Shown: one piece after another, positions 43,931 to 56,107 of the stretch | How positions within the stretch are numbered: the first letter of the stretch is position 1 | Layout of the letters: each line of letters begins with the position of its first letter | NCBI RefSeq assembly: GCF_014066305.1 | Contig: NW_023501057.1 | Location: 558,001 to 622,000, forward strand | Reading direction: 5' to 3' | Source: Letharia columbiana | Lineage: Eukaryota; Ascomycota; Lecanoromycetes; Lecanorales; Parmeliaceae | DNA: 64,000 nt | Position numbers and translations under genes: made by a program | The notes under the pieces: generated by a model | The model's database searches: none | Told to the model about the DNA's origin: nothing | Seen by the model: only the letters and a program-made list of their open reading frames with translations

Positions 43931-46023
43931 TCAGAGGTCTTCATATTGATTCGATGAGCCTGGCGAGGGTGACAGTCCACTTTGGGGCCTCGCTCTCTGC
44001 TCTCGCTCTGCCTTGAGGCGCCGACGTTCAGCTCTCCTCTCAATCTTCTGTGCTTGACGGTCACGTCTTCCCTGCTCGAACATTTCCATTGCCGTTGGTG
44101 AGTGATACTGCCTAGATGTTGGGCTATGCGGATGCGCAGGAGGGGGAAGTGGACTGCGACGCCGCGTGCCTCGACGCTGCTGTAGCCCGTTAGACGGGAA
44201 AGCATTGGCTGGGGAACGTCTTGTAAAAATGCCCTGAGGCGAGTTATCCGCTCCACGGTTGGTGCGAGTAGGAGCCCGCCTGCCGATGTTCAGAGAGCGG
44301 TTTGGATGACGGGCAGATCGGGAACGTTGGGGGAAAGCTCCAGGGACAGGAAGCTGGCGGTTTGCCGATCTCGTCGGACTTGACTCGATCAAGATTGGCG
44401 AAGATGCACTGCTGGTCTGACTGGCCGGTAGGATGCCTCCAGTCCTACGAGCGATCCAACCAGCAATCGGTCTTGGGGAGTCTCTACCGACAGTAGCCGT
44501 ACCACTACTGGCCTCCACGGCACTGTCATCGTCCGATGTGAGACGATTCGGAATAGCTCGCCTTCTTCTCGTATGCTGAGCAGGCACAGGGGAATCAGAA
44601 TCACTTTCAATCTCGAATGGGCCGCCTGTGGATCTTTCACCACTTGCACCTGGGTTTCTATGGGGAATGTTCCGTTGCGCGTTCACAGATACACGGCTGC
44701 CGCTGTATCCGTTTCTCACGCGAAGGGCATTCAACGCCTGCGAAACGCCACTGCCATCACTGCCACTGGACTGGTTAGACAGCACTGATCTTCGTCGAGC
44801 TTGTCGCCTGGAACGCAGGATTGGGCCTTCGTCGGACTCGTCTCCAGGGTCATATTGAGCAGTTGCAGATGATGCTTCGTTACGAACACCATTCGCAATT
44901 GCTGAGGCGTCTTCCTCTTGGCTGTTTTGATCATTGTCGGAATTTTGCAGTTGGTTACCCTCCCCATCCGTTCCTTCATCCGTTTCCCAATGCAAGCTTC
45001 TGGTCGAACTTGTAACGGAGTGATGACCATTTTCGACATCGTTGACAACGAAATCATTTAGTGAGCCAACCTCCTCACCTTGACTGCCTTCATCTGTATC
45101 ATCAAGAAAACTATCGTAAGGGCGCTCGTCCTCTGAATTTGCCCGCAGTCGATTGAGCTGTGCCGTAATCCGTCTACCTCTGTGACGCATTTGCGGCGGG
45201 TTTCCGTCAGAAGAACCATTTTCACTCGAATATCCGTGCTCGGAGAAGTCGAGATTCGGGATATACCCATCCATACGAGCATCTTCACCAAGGGCTCCCA
45301 CAAGTTCTTCCATAGTAGCCCCTTCCATATCGTAGAGGTCATCATCCCAATGTCCATGGCCGTCAGAATCACTCATTTCGGCCGAGTCTTCCCCCATTGG
45401 ATATCCACAAGATTCACAAAGTCCGTCTTCAAGCTCCCACGTGCACCTTGGGCAACGATCAACACCATCTTCATCGTCCCTAATGACATTCAATTGTCTT
45501 CGACGTGTCAGTTTGAAGCAACCTCGGAAAAGGCCACCTTTAAGGCCGGTAGTTGCCCTGTCTTTTTCGACCAAAGCCGCCTCCTCGTCCTGCCATTTTT
45601 TGTGTTCCTGGGTAGTTTCACCAACAGGCATGAGCTCTGCCCGCTTTGCGAATATTTGCGTCATATCACGAATCTGGTAAACTTCAGTGAGGGCCTTGGA
45701 GCGGTATAGGGACAATTGCTTACAAGATAGGCCGGGGCGGGCGGACGTAGCACATCGGCTCGGCAGTCGGGGCAAGATTTCTTGGTCCGGTCCCTCTCAA
45801 ACCAACGAACAAGGCAACCGTAGCAGAAAGTGTGGCCACATTCGATGGTGTAAGGTTCAAAGAGAGGGCGTACACAGACTCGGCAGGTAACGAGGGTTCG
45901 TATGTCGTCGAGGCTCGTTTCCAGTGTTTGTAGTAGTCCGACGGGGTCATCTCTTCCATCTCGACCCTGCTCTGGTTTGCTGCCGGAGCCTCTCCTGACT
46001 GTTTTGGCGACTGAATCTCCCAT
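43931..46023 (-). CDS. RING-finger protein with additional Cys-rich motif, probable E3 ubiquitin ligase
   Basis: Two exons (46023-45724, 45673-43931) give 680 aa; the 50-nt intron joins PAPAYL to IRDMTQIFAKRAEL. The N-terminal C3HC4 RING starts CRVCVRPLFEPYTIECGHTF and ends CPDCRAD (about residues 47-90), with the Cys/His spacing of active RINGs. A second zinc-ribbon-like cluster CPRCTWELEDGLCESCGYP lies about residue 175. The remaining ~450 residues are low complexity, acidic and Ser/Arg-rich, with an Arg-rich coiled segment near the end (RRDRQAQKIERRAERRRLKA). The arrangement occurs in uncharacterised filamentous-fungal RING proteins; no substrate can be named. Catalysis as an E3 is inferred from the RING alone. 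Confidence 0.85.
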
Positions 46024-46943
46024 TGTGATTCAAATTGCGGTGCTAAGCCCGAAAGACGGCGGTGGTAGGCCCAAAAAGAGGTAAGATTGACGAGAATGCG
46101 GAGAATAGGGTGGATTCACAGCTGAGCATTTGCCATCAAACCCCTTTGATGTGACTGATGTTCTCTTGTAGTAGTCAGACTGCTTGCGGCGTTGGTGAAA
46201 TGGCTGAAATGAAGTGTAATGAAGGTTGTACTTCAAAGAAGAGAAGGGTGGTGTTTGATAAGTCTGGAGGGGAAGAAGAACGATTGGTTGAGCCGAATCA
46301 GGCTTAGATTCGGGCTCGGTTGAACACACTAGAGTAAGGTACTTTAGCGCCACCATCCCGCTCCTTCTTTCTTCCGAGTCGTGCGAGTTCCCAGGCTTCC
46401 TGAAGCAGGCACGGAGAGGATTGTATCTTACATTTCGGAGTGTCAATTCTTTCTATTCCAGATCATTCTTCGGTTTGCATAAACACATCTCGGGACCAGG
46501 CTGCCCTTAGTTCTTTTTCAATCTATGTCACTGCTCGGGATTTGCCTTGGAAAAAGAACGCTGAAGTCGGAATTTCTTAGATAGTAGTCAGGTATCTTAT
46601 GACCACAAAAGATTGGCAGAGAAAACGTTATGTGGGTTGAATGGTAAGATATCGCTCAGATTTCGCCAGCCTCAAATCTGGATTTCTGCGTAGACAGCTA
46701 CGAGAAGAGACCGCTCTGCGGCGGCATCCTGATGAAGTATGTTGTGTACGCAAGCATTTTAGTCTACTTCTATCAGGGTATATCGCAGCGAAGGTGCAGA
46801 TATGCGACCAAACAAGTTCATCACGGTCAAGGAAGCCGCTGATCAAAGTACACAACTCGCTGAATATGTGCCGTCAATGAGATTCGTCAGCTGCCGTTAT
46901 CACTCTCGCTCCATTCTGTCACCCGCTGAATTTGAAGGCTCGC
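46024..46943. other. Intergenic region upstream of the RING gene
   Basis: A 920-bp gap between two minus-strand genes. It contains the RING promoter and the 3' end of the oxygenase gene. A 79-codon frame at 46641-46880 shows no domain. An AAGGTACTT word occurs near 46335, like those in other gaps. Confidence 0.5.
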
Positions 46944-48189
46944 TCACTCGACCCTCGCGCGGTTGCTCTCGCCAAAGTCGCTGAAAAGATGGCTATTGTC
47001 AATGCTGCCCTTTATCACGAACTCATCATCGATCATTTCCTTGTTCATGTGTGCGAGAAACAATTCCTGATCATGAAGGAATGCCTTGAGCGCCTTCGTG
47101 CTCATTTTTCTACCGCTTCTCTCCGCATCTCTCATTGCCTTGAGCTTATTGCGAATTCTCTCTTCGAGAATTTCCAGGCGGTACTCACAGAATTGGGAGT
47201 AGAGTTCCGACAAGTTCGAGACTGGGCGGACAGTGGTAAGCACGGTGTCGTCCCTGAAGGTGTGGCATTTGGGACGGAAGGATGTCACCATCGTGACCCG
47301 CTCCGTTGACCCGAGAGCGCGTAGAGCTTGGTGCTCGATGTAGCGGCCTTGCAGCACAACAGCACAACCCTATCAAATCGTAAGCTTATCTCGCTTCAAG
47401 TCCTAGGTTCACATACCATCTGAGGTCCTCTGACTTTGATGACATCTCCATTTCCAGTGCGTAGTGCAGTCTCTCCGCCAATCATATTGGTACAGTCGCT
47501 GAGCATGGTAACGCAAACGAAAGGATAGCTGTCAGTGTGCCAGTCGACGATGGGTTTGTCATCTTCCCATGGGCAGCCGGCAATACCCTCATCGTCCTCG
47601 GTCAGCTTTCTGTCCAAGAATGCCTCAAGTTCTTCCGCTTTCTGCTTCTCTGATTTGACGGAGATGTTGATATGGGCAATCTCGAAATCCATCTCTGTTA
47701 CAAGTTGGACACCGGCAATATTAGACATGATCGCGAGCGTCTCAGGGTTCTTCCACGCATCGTACACAAAGGGTGCATATCTGACAAAAGATGTTAGTGG
47801 AATAGGAGAAGGAAGATGAGTGGATGGAAGACGTTGTCGTGGTTCTTTGCTTACTTTGCAGCGAAACCTCTCAGCTGACACTGGGCTAGGTTGCTCGAGT
47901 ATTTGCAGTTTTCCAAAACTTCTTTGCTGAATATCTCGGCCCTCATGCGTTGCACGGCCTCCTGAGTGAAAAGCTGAAAGGGATCGGAGACAGCAAATGG
48001 GGACACTCCGGTACCCTCAGGAAGTTTCAAATCGCTCATCGTCAGGGTCTTGGCCGGTGGTGTGAAATCTATGTGCTTCTTGGGATCGAAATTGTCGGTG
48101 CTCAGCGTGTTCATCGACATCGCTTTGATAACTGGCCCGACGTGTGCGCGCGTGTCGTCTATGAGTGACTCAACTTCCGCGGTAGCCAT
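46944..48189 (-). CDS. Fe(II)/2-oxoglutarate dioxygenase-like fungal protein
   Basis: Three exons (48189-47855, 47780-47417, 47369-46944) give 374 aa; introns are 74 and 47 nt and all phases close. The central part shows a candidate metal-binding triad: H193-x-D195 in PIVDWHTDSYPFVCVTML and distal H246 in LQGRYIEHQALRAL, with R257/R265 downstream (ERVTMVTSFRPK) as possible 2OG-carboxylate ligand. The preceding GGETALRTGNGDVIKVRGPQ fits the strands between the two histidines in the double-stranded beta-helix fold. The C-terminal ~80 residues are predicted helical and charged. I know of no assigned substrate for this family; hydroxylation or decarboxylation chemistry is inferred from the triad only. 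It is the neighbour of the longest gene-poor gap. Confidence 0.78.
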
Positions 48190-51100
48190 GCCAGCAAGAA
48201 ATTAATGAAGTTGTGGATTTCCGGGCCTAAATGATGTTGTAAGCAAGAGCTAGAAGCAGCTAGAAGCAACAAAGACGACTGAAGGAAGCAAGCAATAAGT
48301 AGGTAACAAAGATGGTCCGCGTTAGATTGTAACCACGAATAAGTGAAGGTTCTGATACAGAGAGTGAATCTGAAGGATTGAGAAAAATAGCGAATCTGTG
48401 TGTGAGACGACACAGAAGGACCGTATGATAAGGCCAGAGTGTTGTTATCTTCACACTTACTGCTCTTATCTGGCGAGCGCCAGGAATTTAGCTTTATAAA
48501 TGTTGATAGTAGAGTAGGTTCTTGCTCGGACGCGGGCGACTCTTATATGCCAGAGTCTTGTGAAGAGATGGACGGTATTTCGCGAGAAGTCGATCTTTCT
48601 AACGCGTATCAATACTTGGGCGCGTCATTCGCACCAGTTGGGTTGTGCACTGAAGGTTCCAAAGCCGACATTGGTTGGTGAATATATGCGTATCAAAAAG
48701 ATAGATTTTTCAGCCGTACGAGTACAATGCACCTACAACATAGACACTTTGTTATGGCAAGAAAACCCAATTCTGGCTTTTACGCGGGGTTCCCCAAAGC
48801 ACGTTGGCACCTCTAATTTACAATCTAGGTTGATACCCCTCCACACATCGAGATGCATGCAGTTCTTCTGGATAGAGATGGAGACGGATTTGCGGAGTAA
48901 AGCTGTCACCAGCGCCGCCTCAGCCACTTCCTGCATCGGAAAGGAACCGACGGAAGGTATGGGCCATGGTAAAAGCATCTGTGGGAAAGCCAGAGGGTGA
49001 CCGGGGTGGAAAGGATACCAATCGCTGATATGTTATATGGATTCAGTTACTTTGTTCGGTTTGGTATGCGGCTAGACCGGATCATGCGATTGTGCCGAGA
49101 CTAAATACTCGTGCGACCAGGAAATCTAATCATCTATCTCTTTGTCACAGAGATATCCACCAATAATGTCGGGTTTGCAACCCTCTATGAACAGCTTAAT
49201 TGGTGGGTATATCCGTGTCGGACTGTTGATGAGGATCGACTCCTCGACCGCACGAGTATCTGCTCTCTTCCAACGGGCACTAAGATCCTTGACGCTTGAA
49301 ATACTCTCTTCCTATAGGTCTATACCAGTCATGCAGGGATGCCATGCAGTAAACCTTCTCAAACTCTATCCAGATGTCTCTCAAATAGCAAATGCCTTAA
49401 CATCAATGACTAACAATTACACACTTTCGACGTCCACACTCGGAGTAAGTAACATTCGAGAACGAGCGCTCTGCAGGGAAGATGACAAAAACCAATGAAG
49501 TACGCGAACGGATACGACCGAGTCGTATTTCATCTAGCAATCTCATAGGACGGTCTGGATCCAGATGCTTGATATGGACAGACAGTCATCATTCGATAGG
49601 CTGGAGAGCAGTGCAAGCTCCAAGCTAGCGACCCAGGTGGTGAAGCATAGGTCCCAGAAAATTCGGCAGCTGCACATTTGTCCTGCATGATTTGAGAAGC
49701 GAGCGTGCTTCCACACGATGATTGTCTGCCCAACCTTCACTTAGGACCCAGGGGACAGAACCGAAGCAAGATTGCTGCCGATGTTAGCCGCTGGTTGTTT
49801 CTTGGGTTTGCAAAAATCGGTAGAGTCTGCATCATGCAGATCAACTTCATCAGTCAGTATATGCAATCTGTCGGTTTCGGACTTGAGAGGGGTAATGTGG
49901 TTGGAAAGTTATAGCACTGGTCTAAGGTACCTAGTTGGAAAGATGACGTTGAAGTCCCCTCGGTCCTTATCGGTTAAAGTGCTGATAGCGCTAAAGTAGC
50001 CTACCCGAGCTTGAGCGCTACCTAGTACCTACTGTACTACTAGACAAGAATAGAACCTCGATTCATGCGTATGGAACTCTGGACGCAACAACCTTTCATC
50101 AATCAATTGCTCCTTCACCTGCACTACCAACTCACAAATATGGCCCAGCCCGGTGGATCTGACGAGTCCCCGTGGGCCAAAGGAGAGGCCGCATTTACAA
50201 GGTGCCTTCCCAAACCTTGTCTGCATTCTGAAATACTCATTTCATAACGCCTGCGTGCCTGCGTGCCTGCCTGCGTGCCTGCCTGGACCTCATACCTTCT
50301 AATGCCTCAGAACTGACGACTTGGTAGCAAGGAGTACAGCAAATATTTTGACCCGTGTCAGGAAGCAGCGTCCCGTAGCATGAAATGTTTGCACCGCAAT
50401 GGAGGAGATAGGCAACTGTGCTCCGACTATTTCCAGTGAGTCTGCCTAACCTCTGCTTTCGGGAGCTCCAAGTCCAGGACGATATCGGAAGCCCGCCACC
50501 CGTCTTGTGAATCCACTGGCTGATGAACCTATTTATCAATGCAGGGCATACAGAGACTGCAAGAAGGCATGGGTGAGCATCGGAAAGCAAAGTCGTTAGT
50601 CGGGCACAAATGCTGATGATAGTGCAGACTACCGAGCGCAATGAGGCGAAAAGGAGGCAATCCAAGGGGTTCTTCCCAGAATAAGCTGAAGTCTGCTAGT
50701 GGTATTGGGTAAACCCGGAGAAAGGGATAGTAATCAGTGTTCTGGCCGTGGAGATCGACAGGCACTGCGATTGTTAGCTACAATCGGGCATATATCACGG
50801 TGATTACGAGTCCTGGGATAATGGAAATACCCAAGTAAAGAGTGTGGAGGGGCAATCGTATTCAGAAGTATCGAAAGCAGAAGAGAGCCAATTCGAAACA
50901 CGAATGGAAGAGTAGGCTCGGGGCTTACCTTATGAGGCTTGTCTCCATTTCGCCGCGGAGAGCTGATGACGCGATGAAAATAACTTGGGGATTGAGGCGG
51001 CTCTGCGAGTCGCCCGCGTGTGTTCTGTCACACGTAGACAAACCTGGATTGAGCATAGGATTACACGAGTATCAAAGCCGGCTGTCAATCGAAAAGTCTG

Positions 51101-51913
51101 TGTAGCTCACGATCGCGCGGCAGCACCAAGCAGTTACTGCAATGCAACCCGATCCAACGCGACATTCGCTGAGACCCCTTGCCACAATCTTCCCAGTCAC
51201 AAATCTAGATGCACTACAATCTATCTGTTTTGGCCGCAGCCTCCTTACACCTTTACTTGGCCCTGTCGTCTTTGTGCCCAACCGCATGTGCGCCTTGTTA
51301 TCGAGATTTACTGGGAACGTCTCGTTCCTGAGAGCAAGAACGGGAGAGCTCGAAAATTAGTATCCAACTATCTATCAGAGTTACAGCTACTAGACCTCGG
51401 CCTGTTGGGATATTTGCCAGCTTTGGGGCCGGTAAAAGAGAAGAGCGTTTGTAGTAAGAAAATCTTTGGGGTCGTAGCCGACAGAGGTGAACGAACTCAA
51501 CGAGGCATTGGAATGTTGTCCAAAAACACTCAGCAAGAGTTCTCATGCTCTCATGAAGCCAAACGCTCAATTCCGATATGAAGTGCAACGAGATGTGAAG
51601 CGCGATCGCCAAGCATTCTGGTAACCTGGCAAGGTGCCAACACAAAAGTCGAAGGTACGAATCCCTAACAATAGCAGCACCAACGAGGAGGAAATCCGCT
51701 GTCTAACCTTCTTCTTGAAGCAGTCATAGTCAGTCAAAGTTGAGGTTTCTCTTCGAGTTTCACACTGCTGTCTTTTCTGATAGCTTGCCGAGCGAATGGC
51801 CGAACGGACATAATAAATCTTGTGAAGCTTAAACCCGATCCATCATAAATCCCACGAAATAGTTGCGTAAATTGTAAATAGTCAATCACAAAGTGTCGGG
51901 CATCGAGCCCAAC
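48190..51913. other. Longest intergenic gap (3.7 kb), no supported gene
   Basis: Between the divergent oxygenase gene and MDM20. Open frames reach at most about 200 codons (50985-51581, which lacks an ATG start) and show no domain, signal peptide or repeat. Visible structure: a hairpin CTGGCG-AG-CGCCAG near 48470, a GGTACC-centred near-palindrome near 49926, and a GCCT/GCGT microsatellite at 50249-50284. I see no tRNA, rRNA or transposase remnant. A missed lineage-specific gene or long non-coding RNA is possible. Confidence 0.5.
50249..50284. repeat. GCCT/GCGT microsatellite
   Basis: Alternating tetramers GCCT and GCGT (CCTGCGTGCCTGCGTGCC...) over about 36 nt in non-coding DNA. Confidence 0.8.
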
Positions 51914-54900
51914 ATGCCTACTCTCGACGGGCAAGATGACCTTTTGGATGAGCTTATCCTAGCCAAACAGTGGAAGCAAGCCTTGAGTCTGTGTGAGAAG
52001 AAGCTGAAGAAGGCAAATAGTAGCGATTATCTGCTGGTTTGTGACCCTCCGTACTCAATGACTAACGACTTGGAGCCTTCATGCTCAAATAAGCGCAGGT
52101 CAAAAAGATCAAGGTACTTCTTTTGTGGCCAGAAAAGACACGTCATCAGCAAGGATTGAAGGAGCTCGGCGTCCTACTGGAAAGAAATCCTCCAGTGGTC
52201 GACATCGAAACTCTTCGTACTCTAGATACTCTCGCTGAGGCGAAAGGACAGAATGAGCCAAGGCTACGGCAAGTATGGCAAAGAGCCGCAGGAGTGCGCC
52301 CTCAGGATGAAAAGCTGCACGTGGTCTGGTTTCGGTCGAAATTCCAGGTCGGCAATCTGAGAGCTGCACAACAGGCCTCTCAGTCTTGGATGAAGAATTT
52401 TCCGAAGAACCGAGAACCCTTCTTCCTCTACATTCTCACAATGCATAAGCTTGCCGAAGACTCGGCCACACCGGAGTCGGAACGAACGCTGTTGCGATCT
52501 TTGGCCTATAAATTCCTGTCGAAAGCTGCCTCAGAAGTTTCAGACGGGGTAGAAGGGATCAAACCCACCAGAGCTATCAATAAACTGGAAGATCTTCTAC
52601 TCCTAATCAGAGTGTATCGAGCGCAGGGGAAATACTCAGAAGCGGCCGCCATCGTCAGAGGTTCTCGTATGGGTATGGAGTCTCCGCTCGGAAGGAATTC
52701 ATGGGAGCTTGTCAGGCATTTAATCGAGTTGCTGGAAATGAGCCATCAATGGGTAGATTCATGGCAGCTCTGCCAGCAGCTCCTAGTTGATGCTCGTGAC
52801 GAATCTACTGAGAGGCGATCTCATTTGACACATTATCCTTTTGGTAAACTGGGAGATGACTGGAAAGTGTGGCAGGCACTTATCACGGCAAGCAGCAACA
52901 TCGGTACTGAAGAGTGAGTGGGCATCGCTCCTTGTCTGTGTTAAAAGCCGAATCTGACAATCAAAGGCGATCAACGATCACGGAAAACTTGATTAATTCG
53001 TTCGGTACTGGCATGCCTAGCTCTCGCAACGCTCAACTCGCTTTGCTCAAATTCTACTCATGCAAGGTTGCTGCACGAAAAAATTGCCAGGATCAATTGC
53101 TTTCCTCGTGCTGGGAATACTTCAAAGACTTTTCAACAAAGGTCGCCTGCTTCCATGATCTACAGCCATACATCTCATCTTTGGACAGGGTAAAGCAAGA
53201 GAAATTGGTCGAGCTCTCAAGTGATATTGCTCGAGAGATTCGACCCGAGCCAGAGAGTTCAGAGGTCAGTGAATCGAGTGGATTGATTGACCCTTGCTAA
53301 ACTCAAATCGCAGTCAAAAAAGGTGCTGTGGATCACATCAGAGATCAACGTGCTGAAGCTCGAATATAATCTCGTTATCTCGAGAGACGACAATACGTTC
53401 AAGGATGGCCTCCTCCAAGAATTTGTTTGCAATTGTCTCCGACTCTATAGGCTTTCATTGAAATATGATCTCAAACTCCCAGTGAGCGATCGCCTACCCG
53501 GAGATGACGCAGCTTTGTTGGCTGCCATGGGTCTCATTCGTCTATACAAAACTCGGCAAAAGTACCCAGAGCACAATAACGCATTGTTGCGAAGCGTTGT
53601 TGTCCTGGAACATCTGCTCCTGCGCTCCAAACACAACTACGACGCGTTATTGATCCTAGTCCGGCTCTACATATTTCTAGGTGCAGGGTCTCTGGCCATG
53701 GAGCGATACTCTCGGCTGTCAATAAAAAACCTACAACATGCAACAGTCTCGTGGGTACTTTATACCCGTATATCGACAATGCACCCGCATCTGGTGACCA
53801 TATCTCGTCCGAACGGCGGAGGCCAGATAACTATCGACCCGGCATTCGACATGGCCCAAGCGTTAGACTGGCATAAGTCTGCCTCGGATCTCAGCAAAAG
53901 ATCTGTAACATCGATGCAGGAAAACGGCCAGTGGAGCATGTCCTTGGACGCTCTCTCTACCAGCACTCATATCGAGTCCGGATTCTCAAAGCTTCTGCTT
54001 CTCGTTGAGACTAAACGGATAGCGCGCTTTGTCTCCGTGTCTCATGAGATCCAAAGCCTGGATATCAGTAAGTGATGCAGTGTCAATACTCATGGGTTTA
54101 ATGCATTCTTGCTAACACTATCAAAGTGCTAATTCCTCCTCGGACAAAGGATGCCCGGGACCGATTGGCGTTTCCAAACTACGAAGCTCATGGCCAGCTC
54201 ACATTCGAAGAAACTCTACCCTCAGCAGGCCCAACCATTGATACAAACGTAAGCGTGAGGGTGAAACATGGTATTACAAGAATATCCCACTGACCTGTAA
54301 ATCCTAGGATAAATGGTTGGAGCACCAACTCAGCCTGGCAAAGTTCTGGGACATGCTCCACAACAATGGTCATAGCTCGATCGATGAGGCTGGATTGGCT
54401 GCAATGAAACATAACAGCGGGTCAGACCCAAATGCCTCTACCGACGCGGAGTCCACGATAGGCGTGGTTCTAGAAATCCTTCAGGAGCTATACATGGTCT
54501 TCTACCAAAAGCCACCAACGATTGAAGGGAAGTTTGTCGGCGCATGGCTTCGCAACACTGTGGACAATCTCGAGGTGTATATTCCTACCGGCTCGCAGAC
54601 CCTAGAGTCAAACATGAAAGCCGGAATGAATGCTTCTGCACGACTGGGGAAGAGCCTGAAAATACCGCTTTGGAGTTACTTTCATTCTATGTATACCTAC
54701 TTGGAGCTTTGCAAATATTTGATTCCACTCCTCGACTACGTGCTTGCAGAGAATCGCAAATGCAAACATGTCGATGCCACTTGGCTGGGCTCCAAGCTAG
54801 CAAGATTTCGAGAAGAAGGCAAAAAGCTGTCTGTCAATGTTCGGCTCTCTGTGACAGAGCTGCGAGATAAGCTGCGAGGCCCCGCTGTCCTTCAAGAAAT

Positions 54901-55066
54901 CACTGGAGAGGTATCAAGGGTTACCAACAAAGATGAATTGGAGGATGTGATTGGGACGGAGCTCCGTTGCTTGGGGAAAGAGTCAACTATGATCTGCAAA
55001 GACATACAAGAAAGCTGGATCGAGGCATTAGATGGAATCATTACGAACCAAGGTCGCATAAATTGA
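51914..55066 (+). CDS. MDM20: NatB N-terminal acetyltransferase auxiliary subunit (Mdm20/Naa25)
   Basis: Ribosome-binding partner of the Nat3/Naa20 catalytic subunit, acetylating proteins that start Met-Asp/Glu/Asn/Gln; loss affects actin and mitochondrial inheritance in yeast. Six exons: 51914-52036, 52099-52913, 52967-53264, 53314-54067, 54127-54248 and 54308-55066, giving 956 aa with introns of 49-62 nt. The product is an all-helical TPR-type protein: LILAKQWKQALSLCEKKLKK, LGVLLERNPPVVDIETLRTL, WFRSKFQVGNLRAAQQASQS, then DDWKVWQALITASSN, LALLKFYSCKV, and the conserved late block IPPRTKDARDRLAFPNYEAH. ATG 51914 lies seven codons inside the open frame and is the first ATG. All junctions are phase-consistent and the gene appears intact. 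Confidence 0.92.
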
Positions 55067-55330
55067 GGAACTATGAGAGGGATTGCATGCTTGGAAAAAA
55101 AGGGGGCTTCATTTGCATAGCGTGGGGCGTTTCGAGCACAAGATACCCTTTTGCATTGACAAGGTCAGCGAGACATCTGGCCGAGTATATGGAGAAACCC
55201 AAACAAATCATTTGCACACTACCTACGCATTGGACATTCATAGCTTCTCCAAATAGAGCCAGGGGTGCAGGAGCGATGAGCTTTGCCCTCTTACAATGCA
55301 GTGACCTTTGCATTCGCCGACTTCTCAAGC

Positions 55331-55907
55331 TCACAGCCGATCCTCTTCCGCCTTTCTCCTCTCCTGAACCTTCACCATCAGCTCCCTCTTCTCATCTCTC
55401 AAAGTCACATAAATCTGGTCCGCTGTCAGCAATCATCCCTGGAAGTCCGAAGGCTCAAGCACGGCCACTCACCCAAAACCACCAAAGCATCTCCAAAAAC
55501 CCCCAAGTAAACACCACACTATTACACAGCACCTCCCCTTCCCTCCTTCCCTTCCCACCCCACAAGCCCCCCGGCTTGCCCGCGTAACTGTACCCGGTAA
55601 CCGCAAAGAAGAACGTCAACCTGATCGGCGCCTGGCTGCTCCAGTAATGGCTACCCACCTCTTCCGGTAATCCTGAGCTCGTCAAGTCCGATATAGCGAA
55701 TAGAGCGAGGAACAAGGCGGCGAGGGTGGAAGCGGGGGAGGGCGTGGAAAGGGATATAGGAGGGTCGGGGATGTCCATTGCGGCGCCGAGGACATAGACG
55801 AGGTTTTGCGAGGCGATGGTCGAGGGTGAGGTGAAGAGGTAATAGGAGAGGGTTAGGTGGAAGAGGGAGAGGGTGCGGAGGAGTGATTGAGCAGAAAGGA
55901 TGGCCAT
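55331..55907 (-). CDS. ILM1: Ilm1-family multi-spanning membrane protein
   Basis: Homolog of yeast Ilm1 (increased loss of mitochondrial DNA), an ER/mitochondria-associated membrane protein of unclear biochemistry. Exons 55907-55473 and 55414-55331 give 172 aa. Four hydrophobic segments are visible: SLLRTLSLFHLTLSYYLFTS, NLVYVLGAAM, TLAALFLALFAISDLTSS and APIRLTFFFAVTGYSYA, then SVVFTWGFLEMLWWFW. The family marks are FHLTLSYY, ALFAISDLT and the WSSQAPIRL block. The C-terminus is a charged helix (VTLRDEKRELMVKVQERRKA). The intron requires skipping an AG next to its TGCTGAC branch site and using the AG 12 nt further on. It shares a 200-bp divergent promoter with CDC43. Confidence 0.87.
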
Positions 55908-56107
55908 TGTGGGCTTTGGAAAGGTTTTTATGCGCCCAATTGGTTTTCTGGCAGTAAAAGCAGGAAGCTACAGTTGAAGCCGAACAGTGTCGACGTGGGA
56001 CCGAGGTTTGCCCGCCCCGCTCCCCGCGCGGGGGGGGAGGTGCTCTCCGCTTGTCCTCCCCTTCCTACTCGTATAGACTCGTTGCTCGTTCTTAGCATGA
56101 AGAAACA

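Noticed and set aside
45695..45723. A 29-nt intron reading in the RING gene
   Set aside because: Too short for a fungal intron; the 50-nt version ending TTTACCAG keeps phase and gives the expected AYLIRDMTQIF sequence.
50985..51581. 198-codon open frame in the 48-52 kb gap
   Set aside because: It lacks an ATG at its start, has no domain, signal or conserved-looking block, and overlaps an equally open frame on the other strand.
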